A stretch of DNA of 64,000 nucleotides. It comes from JAGQYH01 sp041393015 (GTDB lineage Bacteria; Bacteroidota; Bacteroidia; Chitinophagales; JADIYW01). A program made the position numbers and the translations under genes. The notes under the pieces are model-generated. The model had not been told where the DNA came from, made no database searches, and worked only from the letters and a program-made list of their open reading frames with translations. Within the stretch, counting starts at the first letter, position 1. Each line of letters opens with the position of its first letter. Location of the stretch: the NCBI GenBank assembly GCA_041393015.1, contig JAWKKV010000002.1, forward strand, positions 1 through 64,000. The letters run 5' to 3'. Of the stretch, positions 18,238 through 27,229 are shown piece by piece.

Positions 18238-19815
18238 CTATTCTATTAATGCTTTCAATTCATCTAAAGTATTGGCTTCTTCTATTTTTTTATCGTAGCG
18301 AATTCTTTTGATTCTTGGAAATCGAACAGCTACGCCACTTTTATGGCGTTTACTAATGGCTATCCCTTCAAAGACCAACTCAAATACAATTTCTGGTTTT
18401 ACACTTCTTACCGGACCGAATTTTTGAATACTATTTTGCTTTACAAAACGATCGATTTCAAGAATTTCTTTATCTGTTAAACCGCTGTAGGCCTTTGTAA
18501 AGGTGACCAATACTCCATTCTCCCAAAGCCCAAACGTGTAATCCGTATAAAGGTTGGCCCTTCTTCCGTGTCCACGCATGGCATAAGTTAAAACGGCATC
18601 AATAGTATAAGGCTCAACCTTCCATTTCCACCAATCGCCTTTTACTCTTCCTACTTGATAAAGGCTATCCTTCTTTTTTAACATCAATCCTTCGCAATGT
18701 AAGGCTCTACTTTTGTCCTTTTCTAGTTCTAAATCCTTCCAATTTTTGAAATCAACTAATTCTGAAAGTTTTAAACTGGTGTAGTTAGCTTCTATTACTA
18801 GGTTTTCGAGAAGAGCGCGTCTTTCTTTAATGGGAGTTGATCGGATATCTTTACCGTTGTATTCTAAGATATCATAAGCCATTAAGATCACAGGAACATC
18901 TGATAAAAGTTTTTTACTGACGGTTTTTCTACCAATTCTAGTTTGCAAATGATGGAATGACAGAGGTTGGTCATCTTTATATGCCATCAATTCCCCATCT
19001 AGTACGCAATTGTCAATTCTTTCAGTCAATAAATGTAACTCTGGGTATTTATCCGTCACTAATTCTTCTCCTCTCGACCAAATATAAATCTCTTTGTTTC
19101 TAACGATGACTTGTGCCCGAATGCCATCCCATTTTCGTTCAGCTATCCAATCTTTTGGTTCGCCAATATCATTAAGATCTTTATCTAAGGCATAAGTTAA
19201 ATAAAATGGATAAGGCTTGGCGTCCATATCATGTTCGTCTTTTTCAATCAGTAATTGATTGAAAGTAGTTTGATTAGGTAACCAGTTACCCATTAATCTA
19301 TGTGCGACCACCGCTTCGTCTTGTTCTAGATATATAGCTAATGCTTTCGTCAGTAATTTTTGACTAACACCAATTCTAAAGCCTCCGGTTAAGATTTTAT
19401 TGAATACAAATCTTTCCATTTGGTTCATGCCTTTCCAATATTTTTGAATAGCTGCCTTTTTATCTTCTTCAGATTGATCTCTTAAAGCGATAACTCTGCC
19501 AATCCATTTGCTTAAGCCTATTGGTGGTTCATGGGCAGATTGAGGTACTAGCAACGCTATGGTTTCAGCTAAGTCGCCAACAATATGATAGCTTTCTTCA
19601 AACAACCAAAGTGGAATGTTAGCTAGTTCTGATGCCCATTCTCTCAGCAAACTTGTTTTAACCGGTCGTTTGGGTCTTCTATGCGTAAAAAGGGCAATCG
19701 TCCATAGTTTATCTTCATCTGATGCTTCTTGGAAGTAGTTGATGAGCGATTGTACTTTTACAGTAGTTTTTGTGCTACTGTCGATATTAGTTACTAAAGT
19801 TGTAAATGCTTTCAT
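18238..19815 (-). CDS. ATP-dependent DNA ligase
   Basis: The start at 19815 (MKAFTTLVTNID) is chosen because it forms an ATGA overlap with the exonuclease gene and matches the usual family N-terminus; 525 residues is normal. The N-terminal ligase domain is followed by the adenylation domain with the nucleotidyl-Lys motif KWDGIR. Motif III appears as LDGELMAY and motif IV as HCEGLMLKK, with motif V WWKWK downstream. The OB-fold domain ends with FPRIKRIRYDK. The enzyme seals nicks using ATP and in this gene family works with the adjacent ligase-associated exonuclease, presumably in DNA repair. The helicase and PdeM nuclease genes that usually complete the cluster are absent here. Confidence 0.93.
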   Translation of the reverse strand: MKAFTTLVTNIDSSTKTTVKVQSLINYFQEASDEDKLWTIALFTHRRPKRPVKTSLLREWASELANIPLWLFEESYHIVGDLAETIALLVPQSAHEPPIGLSKWIGRVIALRDQSEEDKKAAIQKYWKGMNQMERFVFNKILTGGFRIGVSQKLLTKALAIYLEQDEAVVAHRLMGNWLPNQTTFNQLLIEKDEHDMDAKPYPFYLTYALDKDLNDIGEPKDWIAERKWDGIRAQVIVRNKEIYIWSRGEELVTDKYPELHLLTERIDNCVLDGELMAYKDDQPLSFHHLQTRIGRKTVSKKLLSDVPVILMAYDILEYNGKDIRSTPIKERRALLENLVIEANYTSLKLSELVDFKNWKDLELEKDKSRALHCEGLMLKKKDSLYQVGRVKGDWWKWKVEPYTIDAVLTYAMRGHGRRANLYTDYTFGLWENGVLVTFTKAYSGLTDKEILEIDRFVKQNSIQKFGPVRSVKPEIVFELVFEGIAISKRHKSGVAVRFPRIKRIRYDKKIEEANTLDELKALIE

Positions 19816-20816
19816 ACGGTATCTCCTTCTTCTCCTTGAAATAATGTATGTTCCGTACTTGCATTCAATCCTTTTTCTCTCAACCAAGAAGAAAATGTCT
19901 CTGAATAACCGTGAGTGCAAATCACATTTTCTGCTCCCGTTAGTGTAATAGCATCATTTAATCCCGTCCAATCGGCATGATCACTTAACACAAAACCCTT
20001 ATCTAAATTCTGCCTTCTTCTAGCACCTCTTAATTGCATCCAACCAGAACAAGATGCTGTAACAAACTTTCCTATTTGTTTCTGTAAATTATTACCCAGT
20101 CCGCCATTGGGTGTAATGATCAAAGCTTTTTGAAAATCTGATTTGGAGAGATCGCCATTGATTACTTGATATGTATTTGTTAATTGGATGCCATTTACTT
20201 CAATGGCTTTGTTCATTTGGGAAACTGCATTGTGAACATAAATGGAACCTATATCTGGCAAATTATGAAGCAGCCGTTGAGCTTTTCCTAAACTATAGGC
20301 AGAGATAACGCTACAAACTTTATCCTCTTGATTTTTACGCCACCATTGTTCAATATTGGAGATGATTTCATTTTGTGGCTGCCATTGAAAAATGGGTAAA
20401 CCAAAGGTGCATTCGGTAATAAAAGTATGACATTTTATAGCTTCAAAAGCAGTGGAAAGTCCGTCATATTCGGTCTTGTAATCTCCGCTAACTACCCAAA
20501 TCTCTCCTTTATATTCGACTCTAACTTGGGCCGACCCAACTACATGACCTGCAGGATGTAAACTGAAATTTACACCATTAATATTGATCACTTCTCCATA
20601 GGCTAATCCTTGAATATTGATATTATTGCCTAATCGAGCTTTCATGATCGGAATGGAATAGTGATGGGCTAGATATTGCTCCATGCCTTTTCTAGAATGA
20701 TCGGCATGAGCATGTGTAATAATGGCTTTCTTAACAGACTTCCACGGATCTATATACACTTTTGCCTGCGGACAATAGATTCCTTTTTTTGTGAATTGAA
20801 GTAGTGTTTTAGCCAT
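19812..20816 (-). CDS. Ligase-associated DNA exonuclease (metallo-beta-lactamase/beta-CASP-like)
   Basis: The 334-residue protein has the metallo-beta-lactamase metal motif as THAHADHSRKG (residues ~34-44). Further metal ligands appear in HPAGHVVGSAQ and SGDYKTEYDG, and the C-terminal SDHADW fits the beta-CASP-like portion. It matches the exonuclease that is gene-paired with ATP-dependent DNA ligases in many bacteria. The last four bases overlap the ligase start, indicating translational coupling. It is presumably cytoplasmic and processes DNA ends before ligation. Confidence 0.9.
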   Translation of the reverse strand: MAKTLLQFTKKGIYCPQAKVYIDPWKSVKKAIITHAHADHSRKGMEQYLAHHYSIPIMKARLGNNINIQGLAYGEVININGVNFSLHPAGHVVGSAQVRVEYKGEIWVVSGDYKTEYDGLSTAFEAIKCHTFITECTFGLPIFQWQPQNEIISNIEQWWRKNQEDKVCSVISAYSLGKAQRLLHNLPDIGSIYVHNAVSQMNKAIEVNGIQLTNTYQVINGDLSKSDFQKALIITPNGGLGNNLQKQIGKFVTASCSGWMQLRGARRRQNLDKGFVLSDHADWTGLNDAITLTGAENVICTHGYSETFSSWLREKGLNASTEHTLFQGEEGDTV

Positions 20817-21070
20817 GAATAATTTACTGAATTAATTTTAAGATTGCCATTCTTAAAGCTTTTAAGATATGAAATTTGTTCTGACCTATTTGGTTAGCAA
20901 CTGAGTAATTAACCAGAAGGCGCTATAATTGTTTAAGATATTAGACAATGAGATGACTTAACAGTGTCTGACGAAGTGAATCTTGCTACCTGGTACATGA
21001 AGGAAAAAGTGATAGCTTTATTTCATTCTATATTTTGGTTCTTGTATATTGCTTATAATTTAAAATTGAT

Positions 21071-21520
21071 ATGGAGAAAATTCATTTAATTCAAGATTTT
21101 AGTGTTCCAAAGGAAAAGGTATTTGATTTTTTTAGCGATCATGAACGCTGGTCAGAAATTTATCCCGGTGCTTTTAAAAGAATTGTAAATAGTCCTGATC
21201 CAACTAATGCCAACGGAATAGGTTCGGTGAGAAGAATTACCAATTTTCCTATAATTTTTGAGGAAACAATTACGAAATACGAACCTTATAATTTGATTGA
21301 ATATCGAATTACAGAAGGAGCAATTCCTATAAATTATCATGTTGGAACAATGAGGTTTTATGATTTAGACAATGGAGCTAAGTCGAGATTAGATTATACT
21401 ATAGAAATTAGAGTCCGTTTCCCATTAACTGGTTTTATTATTAAGAATATTATAGAAAGCGTGATTGGTAGAGGCGTTCGTAGTTTAAGTAAGAAATTTA
21501 AAGCTGATAGCAGATTCTAA
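21071..21520 (+). CDS. SRPBCC (polyketide cyclase/START-like) family protein
   Basis: The 149-residue protein fits a single SRPBCC helix-grip fold: IHLIQDFSVPKEKVFDFFSD at the N-terminus, a central TITKYEPYNLIEYRIT strand, and a long C-terminal helix. Such proteins bind hydrophobic ligands in a central cavity. The stop lies 6 bases from the RDD gene start, so the two are probably one transcript. The ligand is unknown. Confidence 0.78.
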   Translation: MEKIHLIQDFSVPKEKVFDFFSDHERWSEIYPGAFKRIVNSPDPTNANGIGSVRRITNFPIIFEETITKYEPYNLIEYRITEGAIPINYHVGTMRFYDLDNGAKSRLDYTIEIRVRFPLTGFIIKNIIESVIGRGVRSLSKKFKADSRF

Positions 21521-21526
21521 TTATTC

Positions 21527-22273
21527 ATGAAGAAGATTGAAATAACTACTGCTCAAAAGGTAATTATCCAATATGAATTGGCCAGTTTACGCGATAGAAT
21601 AATTGCTTTTGTTATTGATGCTATTATTCTTTGGACAACAGTTGGTATTTTATTTGGAATAATTACTGCCGCTACCATAGGGTCTACAATGAATGCCGAA
21701 TTACTACAAACCTTAATTTATCTAATATTAGCACCTATTGTAATCTTTTATACGTTGGCGTCAGAGCTAATTTCTAATGGTAAAACATTGGGAAAGAAGA
21801 TTATGGGGCTAAAAGTGGTAAAATTAAATGGAGGCTTACCTACAGCTGACGATTTCTTGATTAGATGGGTGTTTAGAGGAATTGATATCTACACTAGTTT
21901 CGGTGCGGTAGCTGCACTCTTAGTTAGTTCTAGTGATAAATCTCAACGATTGGGTGGCTTACTGTCTAATACGGCTGTGATAAAACTTAAAGGTGATTTT
22001 AACATCAGACTAGAAGATCTGGAGAAAATGTTTGAATCTTCTAATGAATACGAAGCCAATTATCCTGAAGTAACGATGTTTACAGATAAAGATATGCTAG
22101 CGCTTAAGGAATTGATGAAAAGGTATCAAAGTAATCCCAATGAGGCACATACCAAATTATTGCAGCGATCTGCAATAAGCTTAGCCAATAAATTAAGTTT
22201 GGAAAAAACACCTGCCAATCAAATGGCATTCTTGCAATCAGTATTGAAAGATTATGTAATGCTAACGCGATAA
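21527..22273 (+). CDS. RDD family membrane protein
   Basis: The 248-residue protein carries the RDD signature near residue 23 (LASLRDRIIAFVIDAI) with Arg and Asp in the first TM helix. A second TM segment follows (LIYLILAPIVIFYTLAS), then the conserved GKTLGKKIMGLKVVKLNG loop. A soluble helical tail of about 90 residues follows. In related genomes an RDD gene sits beside the SpoIIM/DUF4129/MoxR operon. Here it is about 5 kb away, after the DUF58 gene, separated by the ligase/exonuclease pair, which suggests local rearrangement. Some RDD proteins act as Na+/H+ antiporters; this one's role is not shown. Confidence 0.88.
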   Translation: MKKIEITTAQKVIIQYELASLRDRIIAFVIDAIILWTTVGILFGIITAATIGSTMNAELLQTLIYLILAPIVIFYTLASELISNGKTLGKKIMGLKVVKLNGGLPTADDFLIRWVFRGIDIYTSFGAVAALLVSSSDKSQRLGGLLSNTAVIKLKGDFNIRLEDLEKMFESSNEYEANYPEVTMFTDKDMLALKELMKRYQSNPNEAHTKLLQRSAISLANKLSLEKTPANQMAFLQSVLKDYVMLTR

Positions 22274-22300
22274 AAAAGAGAGGAATTAGTTTCTTCTCTT
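22274..22300. terminator. Bidirectional hairpin between RDD and rplS genes
   Basis: AAAAGAGA and TCTCTTTT pair around a loop that includes the stop of the convergent rplS gene. The A- and T-rich flanks could stop transcription from either side. Confidence 0.55.
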
Positions 22301-22636
22301 TTCTTTAATTCTTGCAGCTTTACCTTTTAATTCTCTCAAGTAGAAAATCTTAGCTCTTCTTACTTTACCATGCTTGTTCACCTCAATTTTATCAATGTTT
22401 GGCGAAAATAAAGGGAAAATTCTTTCTACACCTACACCGTTAGAGATTTTACGAACTGTGAAAGTTTGAGAAATTCCACTTCCTTTTCTTTGTAACACAT
22501 CTCCTCTAAAAAGCTGAATTCTTTCTTTGCTTCCTTCAATGATCTTATAGTAAACACTGATGTTATCTCCTGCTTTGAAATCAGGGTAAGACTTTTGCTC
22601 AGTGATTTGTAATTCTATTTCTCTAACCTTATCCAT
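22286..22636 (-). CDS. rplS: 50S ribosomal protein L19
   Basis: At 116 residues this matches bacterial L19 over its full length: the N-terminal helix, FKAGDNISVYYKIIEG, RIQLFRGDVLQRKGSG, the FTVRKISNGVGVERIFP core, and the basic C-terminus RAKIFYLRELKGKAARI. It lies at the 30S-50S interface. It appears as a single gene with its own TATCTTTG promoter box, not within an rpsP-rimM-trmD cluster. Confidence 0.97.
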   Translation of the reverse strand: MDKVREIELQITEQKSYPDFKAGDNISVYYKIIEGSKERIQLFRGDVLQRKGSGISQTFTVRKISNGVGVERIFPLFSPNIDKIEVNKHGKVRRAKIFYLRELKGKAARIKEKRRN

Positions 22637-22662
22637 GGTAGTATATTTTTAAAACTGGGTGC

Positions 22663-22670
22663 AAAGATAT
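22663..22670 (-). promoter_or_regulatory. -7 promoter box for rplS
   Basis: TATCTTTG on the minus strand is an exact Bacteroidota TAnnTTTG box, 26 bases upstream of the rplS start codon. Confidence 0.6.
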
Positions 22671-22768
22671 GCTTTTTAAATTGAAGAAAAAATAGTGAAA
22701 ATCACGCAAATTATATTTCATGTTTTGGTAATGATGGAAAGATGTTCTTCACATGCCCAATAACATCA

Positions 22769-23668
22769 TTATATAGCGGTTTCTAATGGCGAAAACTCTT
22801 CTGTTCGGTAATAGAAATAGATAAACAAAATTGCTAGTGCAGTAAGAATATGCCATAATGCGTGCCCTTGAAATACACTGGTTGGCGAACACATTACGTT
22901 GGTTCTATCTAACAACCATAGAGAAGTTGCCGCAAACATGGTGGCCGCAGACCAAAAAATGTATTTTTTATAAATTCTTTGAACGCCACTATTTTTTAAA
23001 CTATATAATTTTAAAATGATGAGCATCACCATCATAATGGGTAAAACAATATTGATGTTCCATTTCCAAATTTCTGTAAAAAATAAAATGTTGGAAACGA
23101 TGGCGGCCCCAATTAAGAAATTGTTGGTGCTGCGTAATTGTCCCTTAATTTTAATGGTAGGGATGATTTTAAATATGTTATAGAAAAAGATGGCCAACCA
23201 AATTGCAAAAATGCCGGTAACATCCATTTTTTGAAATGACCTTGTTAGTGAAGCATGATAGAAAAAACTACCGATAAACAACCAGATTACTGCCACAGAT
23301 AAAAGAATAGTAAATCCTGGGTGTTTCGCCATTAGATTACTTACCTCTGATCTTTTCTGGTTTAAATGATCCTTTATACCAATGCTTAACAAAATAAAGC
23401 CCACTAATAAATAGCCTAAGTTCGACCATGTATTGGAGCTTTGCTTAATAATCATACCTTCTTTATTCATTTCGCAAAAGTGAAATGTATTGCCTTTTGC
23501 TATCATCCAAGTTTGCCAAATGTCGACATACTTAAACAATTCATATCCTATCACTAGCAATAAGGTAACGCCTAAGGTTAACCAAATGGGATGTAGAATA
23601 GCATTTTTTCTATGGTTAGAAAGATGAAAGTGGTTTTTAAGTTGTTGGCTTAAATCTTGGTAATTCAT
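22769..23668 (-). CDS. Ceramidase-like (alkaline ceramidase/CREST superfamily) membrane hydrolase
   Basis: The 299-residue protein has seven or so TM segments and the conserved polar residues of the alkaline ceramidase family. These are HFCEMN (about residue 64), the Ser-rich SSNTWSNLGYL, FFYHASL with an intramembrane His, KMDVTG with an Asp, and FQGHALWH near the C-terminus. In characterised relatives the Ser/His/Asp set binds zinc in the membrane and cleaves amides such as ceramides. Sphingolipids are common in Bacteroidota, so a lipid substrate is plausible. It is monocistronic; a palindrome (23715-23728) lies upstream. Confidence 0.8.
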   Translation of the reverse strand: MNYQDLSQQLKNHFHLSNHRKNAILHPIWLTLGVTLLLVIGYELFKYVDIWQTWMIAKGNTFHFCEMNKEGMIIKQSSNTWSNLGYLLVGFILLSIGIKDHLNQKRSEVSNLMAKHPGFTILLSVAVIWLFIGSFFYHASLTRSFQKMDVTGIFAIWLAIFFYNIFKIIPTIKIKGQLRSTNNFLIGAAIVSNILFFTEIWKWNINIVLPIMMVMLIILKLYSLKNSGVQRIYKKYIFWSAATMFAATSLWLLDRTNVMCSPTSVFQGHALWHILTALAILFIYFYYRTEEFSPLETAI

Positions 23669-23714
23669 GAAAATGATAATGAGCGTTATTAATTAAACTA
23701 AAAGATAATAATTA

Positions 23715-23728
23715 GTTGCAAATGCAAC
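23715..23728. promoter_or_regulatory. GTTGCA-AA-TGCAAC palindrome upstream of the ceramidase-like gene
   Basis: A perfect 6-bp inverted repeat with a 2-bp spacer, about 50 bases upstream of the start codon, in a position where a repressor could block transcription. No regulator can be assigned. Confidence 0.35.
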
Positions 23729-23962
23729 AATAATTAATACCATGAGTCAACTACTTATAACAATTAAATTACATGAGCGCTATTTGAACCTTAGAAGTTC
23801 AAAAACTTATATCACATGTTAAACTCTACAGTTGCTTTAATACTTTTTTGACACAAATTCCACCGATTTATGGAATTGCTGAAGTTCGCTCTAATACTTT
23901 TAATTAGATTCATTGCAATTGTCCATTTCAAAGTCTAAAATATTTTAAATAATTGCATGGAT

Positions 23963-23984
23963 TTATGCCGCTTTAGCGGCATAA
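23963..23984. repeat. 9-bp perfect hairpin, GC-rich core
   Basis: TTATGCCGC (23963-23971) and GCGGCATAA (23976-23984) pair perfectly around a 4-base TTTA loop. No T-run follows, so it is not a typical terminator. Confidence 0.6.
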
Positions 23985-24067
23985 TGAATCTGAGTAATCA
24001 AAAAGAGGATAAAATTAGCAGTTCGAATCAGCAAAAATATCTGAAAGTATTAGTGAAATTAGTGCCC

Positions 24068-24086
24068 GCCTGCTCGGTCGGCAGGT
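24068..24086. repeat. GC-rich palindromic element, REP-like
   Basis: GCCTGC and GCAGGT flank TCGGTCG; CCTGC/GCAGG pair exactly. This is a GC-rich island in AT-rich surroundings, followed by CTAAC and a T7 run. It could be a repeated extragenic palindrome or an intrinsic terminator. Confidence 0.4.
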
Positions 24087-24155
24087 CTAACTTTTTTTAA
24101 TACCAAGGAAAGCTCGCCAAAAGCAATAATTTACTTTTTTTGAGTACAAAAAAAA

Positions 24156-24812
24156 CTACACCAAACCGTTTTGATAAGCAAATTTTAATAGAGCAGCCGT
24201 GTTTTTTACGTTGAGCTTGCCTAAAAGATTTTTACGGTGCGTTTCTACTGTATTTTTACTGATGAAGAGTTTTTTGGCAATTTCTCCACTGGTTAAACCA
24301 ATGGCAATCAATTGTAAAATTTCCATTTCACGATGAGTAATGGAATCAACCATCTCATCATTGGGCTCGTTATCTTCCTCTTCGTCATTGCTAGATAGGG
24401 AAGTAATCATTTTTTCTTGAACTGCCGGATCTAAATAGGGTTTTCCATTAGAAACAGTTTCTAAGGCTTTGATTAGATCATTTCTGCCAATATTTTTTAA
24501 GATATAGCCTCGGGCACCAATCTCTAAAACATCCTTAATTAATCTAATCTCATCATACATGGTGAGCATTATGACTTTAACATTTGGGTAGGTTTCCTTA
24601 ATTATTCGGGTAGCTTCAACACCTTCCATTACTGGCATGTTGATATCCATTAAAATGATGTCGGGTTTAGCTTCCGGTATTTTATCAATGGCCACCTTAC
24701 CATTCTCTGCTGTTTCAACTACTGAAAAGCCATCTATGCCTTCAATTAATGAAACAATTCCATCTATAAATATTGGGTGATCATCTGCAATTAGAATCCT
24801 AATGTCGTCCAT
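24156..24812 (-). CDS. NarL/LuxR-type response regulator
   Basis: The ATG at 24812 is chosen over an upstream TTG because MDDIRILIADDHPIF is the standard start; this gives 218 residues. The receiver domain has the acid pocket DD, the phospho-acceptor Asp in DIILMDINMP, and a conserved Lys in GYILKN. The C-terminal LuxR helix-turn-helix is clear (THREMEILQLIAIGLTSGEI, then KNTVETHRKNLLGKL). No histidine kinase is adjacent. A TATCTTTG promoter box lies just upstream. It is probably a DNA-binding activator; the signal is unknown. Confidence 0.94.
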   Translation of the reverse strand: MDDIRILIADDHPIFIDGIVSLIEGIDGFSVVETAENGKVAIDKIPEAKPDIILMDINMPVMEGVEATRIIKETYPNVKVIMLTMYDEIRLIKDVLEIGARGYILKNIGRNDLIKALETVSNGKPYLDPAVQEKMITSLSSNDEEEDNEPNDEMVDSITHREMEILQLIAIGLTSGEIAKKLFISKNTVETHRKNLLGKLNVKNTAALLKFAYQNGLV

Positions 24813-24833
24813 GTAAAATCTTTTTTGACGGCT

Positions 24834-24841
24834 CAAAGATA
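24834..24841 (-). promoter_or_regulatory. -7 promoter box for the LuxR-type response regulator
   Basis: TATCTTTG on the minus strand matches TAnnTTTG exactly, 21 bases upstream of the chosen ATG. This supports the shorter start, since the TTG alternative would overlap the box. Confidence 0.55.
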
Positions 24842-24998
24842 TTGTAAAAAACCTAATCTAACAGTTTTGTTAAAAATTCAAGCCAATTTTCTTTTTAATA
24901 ACTAAATATTAGACTGCATCTTTGCACAAAAGAAACACGCCATTCATTTAGATTTTAAAACATATTCTGAAAAGGGTTTAAGGATAAATCCTATAGCA

Positions 24999-26147
24999 GT
25001 GGAAACAGAATTAATTGTTGTCATTCCTAGTTATAATGAAGTTTCTCTTATACCTACTTTACATTCCATTGAGCAAAATAGTAACCATTATCAGTTTGAA
25101 GTAATCATCCTGTTTAATAATAGTGATACAGCAGATGTTGCTGTTAAATCAGTCAATCTAAAAGCTTATCACGAAGTATTAAATAGCACTTTTCGTTTTA
25201 ATTGTTTGCCTATTTATGTAGATGATATTCCCGCAAAGCAAGCTGGAGTTGGGCTCGCCAGAAAAATTGGCATGGATGAAGCGGCTCAAAGGTTCAAGTC
25301 CATTGATAAAAACGGTATTATAGCTTGTTTAGATGCGGATTGTACAGTAGCCGATAATTATATCGATACTATCGTTGAGTTTTTTTTACAAGAACATGAT
25401 TTAGCGGCGGCAAGTATTCATTATGAACATCCATTTCCTGAAGTGGAAGCCACTAAACAATCTATCATTGATTACGAATTACACCTTAGGTATCATATTG
25501 ATTTTCAAAAATGGTTAGGATTGCCTTATGCTTATCAAACGGTAGGCTCTTCCATGGCTGTTAAGTCCATAGATTATACTAAACAAGGCGGAATGAATAA
25601 AAGAAAAGCAGGAGAGGACTTTTACTTCATTCATAAATTTGCTGCCATAGAACGATTGGGCGAGATAAAAAACACAATGGTATTTCCATCTGCGCGAATC
25701 AGTCATAGAGTGCCATTTGGAACTGGTAAAGCTATTTTTGATATGTCGGAAGGAAAAGATTTTGGCACTTATCATTACCAAAGCTATTTGATGTTGCAGC
25801 CTTTGATGAATAAGGTGAAACTATTTTATGAGCATCCTATCTTACTTCAAGAAATGGAGTTGAATGCTGGCTTGGAAGCCTATTTAACCTCACAGGATTT
25901 TAATAAGGTTATTCAAGAGATAAAGGATAATACAACCAGTTTTGAGGCTTTTTACAAACGATTTTTTCAATGGTTCAATGCCTTTCGATTAATGAAATAT
26001 TTGCATTTTATGCGAGATCATTATTTTGAAAATATTGAAGCGAAAGATGGTGCGGCTTATTTATATAACCTTCTAACCAATTCAAAGCAGCCCAATTGGA
26101 ACGCAGAAGATTATTTATTGTGGTTTAGAGCATGGGATAAGAAATAG
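24999..26147 (+). CDS. Family 2 glycosyltransferase
   Basis: The 382-residue protein starts at GTG (24999), as the GT-A fold begins immediately (LIVVIPSYNEV) and an in-frame stop lies upstream. The nucleotide-sugar DxD motif is ACLDADCTV (about residue 110) and the acceptor-side acidic motif is KAGEDFYFIHK. There are no TM helices, so it is cytoplasmic or membrane-associated. The donor and acceptor sugars are unknown. It converges on xerD. A CATCTTTG box at 24917-24924 may be its promoter. Confidence 0.85.
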   Translation: METELIVVIPSYNEVSLIPTLHSIEQNSNHYQFEVIILFNNSDTADVAVKSVNLKAYHEVLNSTFRFNCLPIYVDDIPAKQAGVGLARKIGMDEAAQRFKSIDKNGIIACLDADCTVADNYIDTIVEFFLQEHDLAAASIHYEHPFPEVEATKQSIIDYELHLRYHIDFQKWLGLPYAYQTVGSSMAVKSIDYTKQGGMNKRKAGEDFYFIHKFAAIERLGEIKNTMVFPSARISHRVPFGTGKAIFDMSEGKDFGTYHYQSYLMLQPLMNKVKLFYEHPILLQEMELNAGLEAYLTSQDFNKVIQEIKDNTTSFEAFYKRFFQWFNAFRLMKYLHFMRDHYFENIEAKDGAAYLYNLLTNSKQPNWNAEDYLLWFRAWDKK

Positions 26148-26167
26148 ACTAAAACCTCAACAATCAA

Positions 26168-27079
26168 CTAATTCTGAAACCTTGGATGATGCATAATCAT
26201 CGTATCTCGTAAATGCGTTTGATCCACATGGGTGTAAATTTCGGTAGTAGTAATCGATTGATGTCCTAACATTTGTTGCACCGCTCTTAAACCTGCTCCA
26301 CCTTCAATTAAATGAGTCGCAAATGAATGTCTGAAGGTGTGTGGACTCACCGATTTTTCTATCCCGGCGGCAATAGCCAAATCTTTAATGATCATAAATA
26401 CCATTACCCTAGTCAATTTTTTACCTCGTCTATTTAAGAACAAAACATCTCTGTGTTTGGGATCAATGGTCTGAAATCTTCTTATAGTATCTAAGTAAAT
26501 CTGAATGTATTTAATGGCCGATTCTCCAATGGGCACTAAGCGTTCTTTATTGCCTTTACCGATTACTTTGATAAAACCTTCTTCAAAAAACAAAGAAGAA
26601 ATTTGTAAATCGGTTAATTCACTTACCCTTAAACCACAACCATATAAAGTTTCCAACATGGCTTTATTTCTAACGTTGGCCTTTTTAGATAAATCCAATG
26701 AGTTTAGCATCAGTTCTACTTCTTCAACCGATAAGGTATCTGGAATCTTTCTACTCAATTTCGGACCTTCAATTAAATCTGTCGGATTTTCAGTAATGAC
26801 ATCTTCTAACATTAAATATTTAAAGAAGGCTTTTATACCTGAAAGTATTCTAGCTTGTGAACTGCTGCTTAAACCTAGGTCGTACACGTACGACATAAAC
26901 TCTTCGATGTGGTTTAGACTAACATTCTTAGGACTAAGATCATCATAGTTTTCACCGAGAAATTGAAGAAATATATTTAAGTCTCGAGTATACGCATCTC
27001 TTGTGTTTTCTGAGGCGGCCTTCTCAAATCCTAAATATAATTGGTAATCTTGTTTTGACTCGATCCACATACTTAACAT
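26168..27079 (-). CDS. xerD: Tyrosine recombinase XerD
   Basis: At 303 residues it has the normal XerD size. The N-terminal SAM-like core-binding domain is followed by the catalytic domain with all key residues: Arg in YGCGLRVSEL, Lys in GKGNKERLVP, His and Arg in HTFRHSFATHL, His in LGHQSITTTEIY, and the nucleophilic Tyr in EIYTH. With XerC it resolves chromosome dimers at dif. The head-to-head arrangement with aroQ is frequent in Bacteroidota and supports a housekeeping role, not a phage integrase. Confidence 0.93.
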   Translation of the reverse strand: MLSMWIESKQDYQLYLGFEKAASENTRDAYTRDLNIFLQFLGENYDDLSPKNVSLNHIEEFMSYVYDLGLSSSSQARILSGIKAFFKYLMLEDVITENPTDLIEGPKLSRKIPDTLSVEEVELMLNSLDLSKKANVRNKAMLETLYGCGLRVSELTDLQISSLFFEEGFIKVIGKGNKERLVPIGESAIKYIQIYLDTIRRFQTIDPKHRDVLFLNRRGKKLTRVMVFMIIKDLAIAAGIEKSVSPHTFRHSFATHLIEGGAGLRAVQQMLGHQSITTTEIYTHVDQTHLRDTMIMHHPRFQN

Positions 27080-27229
27080 AATGCTCTTTACAAAAATGAC
27101 GCATTAATAGTTGCAATTACATAAATCTTATTAAGATTTTGTGTATTAATACTTGTTTATATCTTTATTTAGTAGCGTATTTTTAGACTTCATTCGTTTT
27201 GAAACGTTTGAATAAAACCGTACAGAGAA

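Larger units (their letters stand above)
23669..24155. other. 487-bp non-coding gap with several inverted repeats
   Basis: No reading frame with coding character is seen. The gap holds three distinct inverted repeats (23715-23728, 23963-23984, 24068-24086), described separately. It separates the ceramidase-like gene start from the 3' end of a response regulator gene. Confidence 0.6.

Noticed and set aside
26168..27079. A tyrosine recombinase could mark an integrative element.
   Set aside because: Size, motifs and the head-to-head aroQ neighbour fit chromosomal XerD; no att repeats or mobile genes lie nearby.
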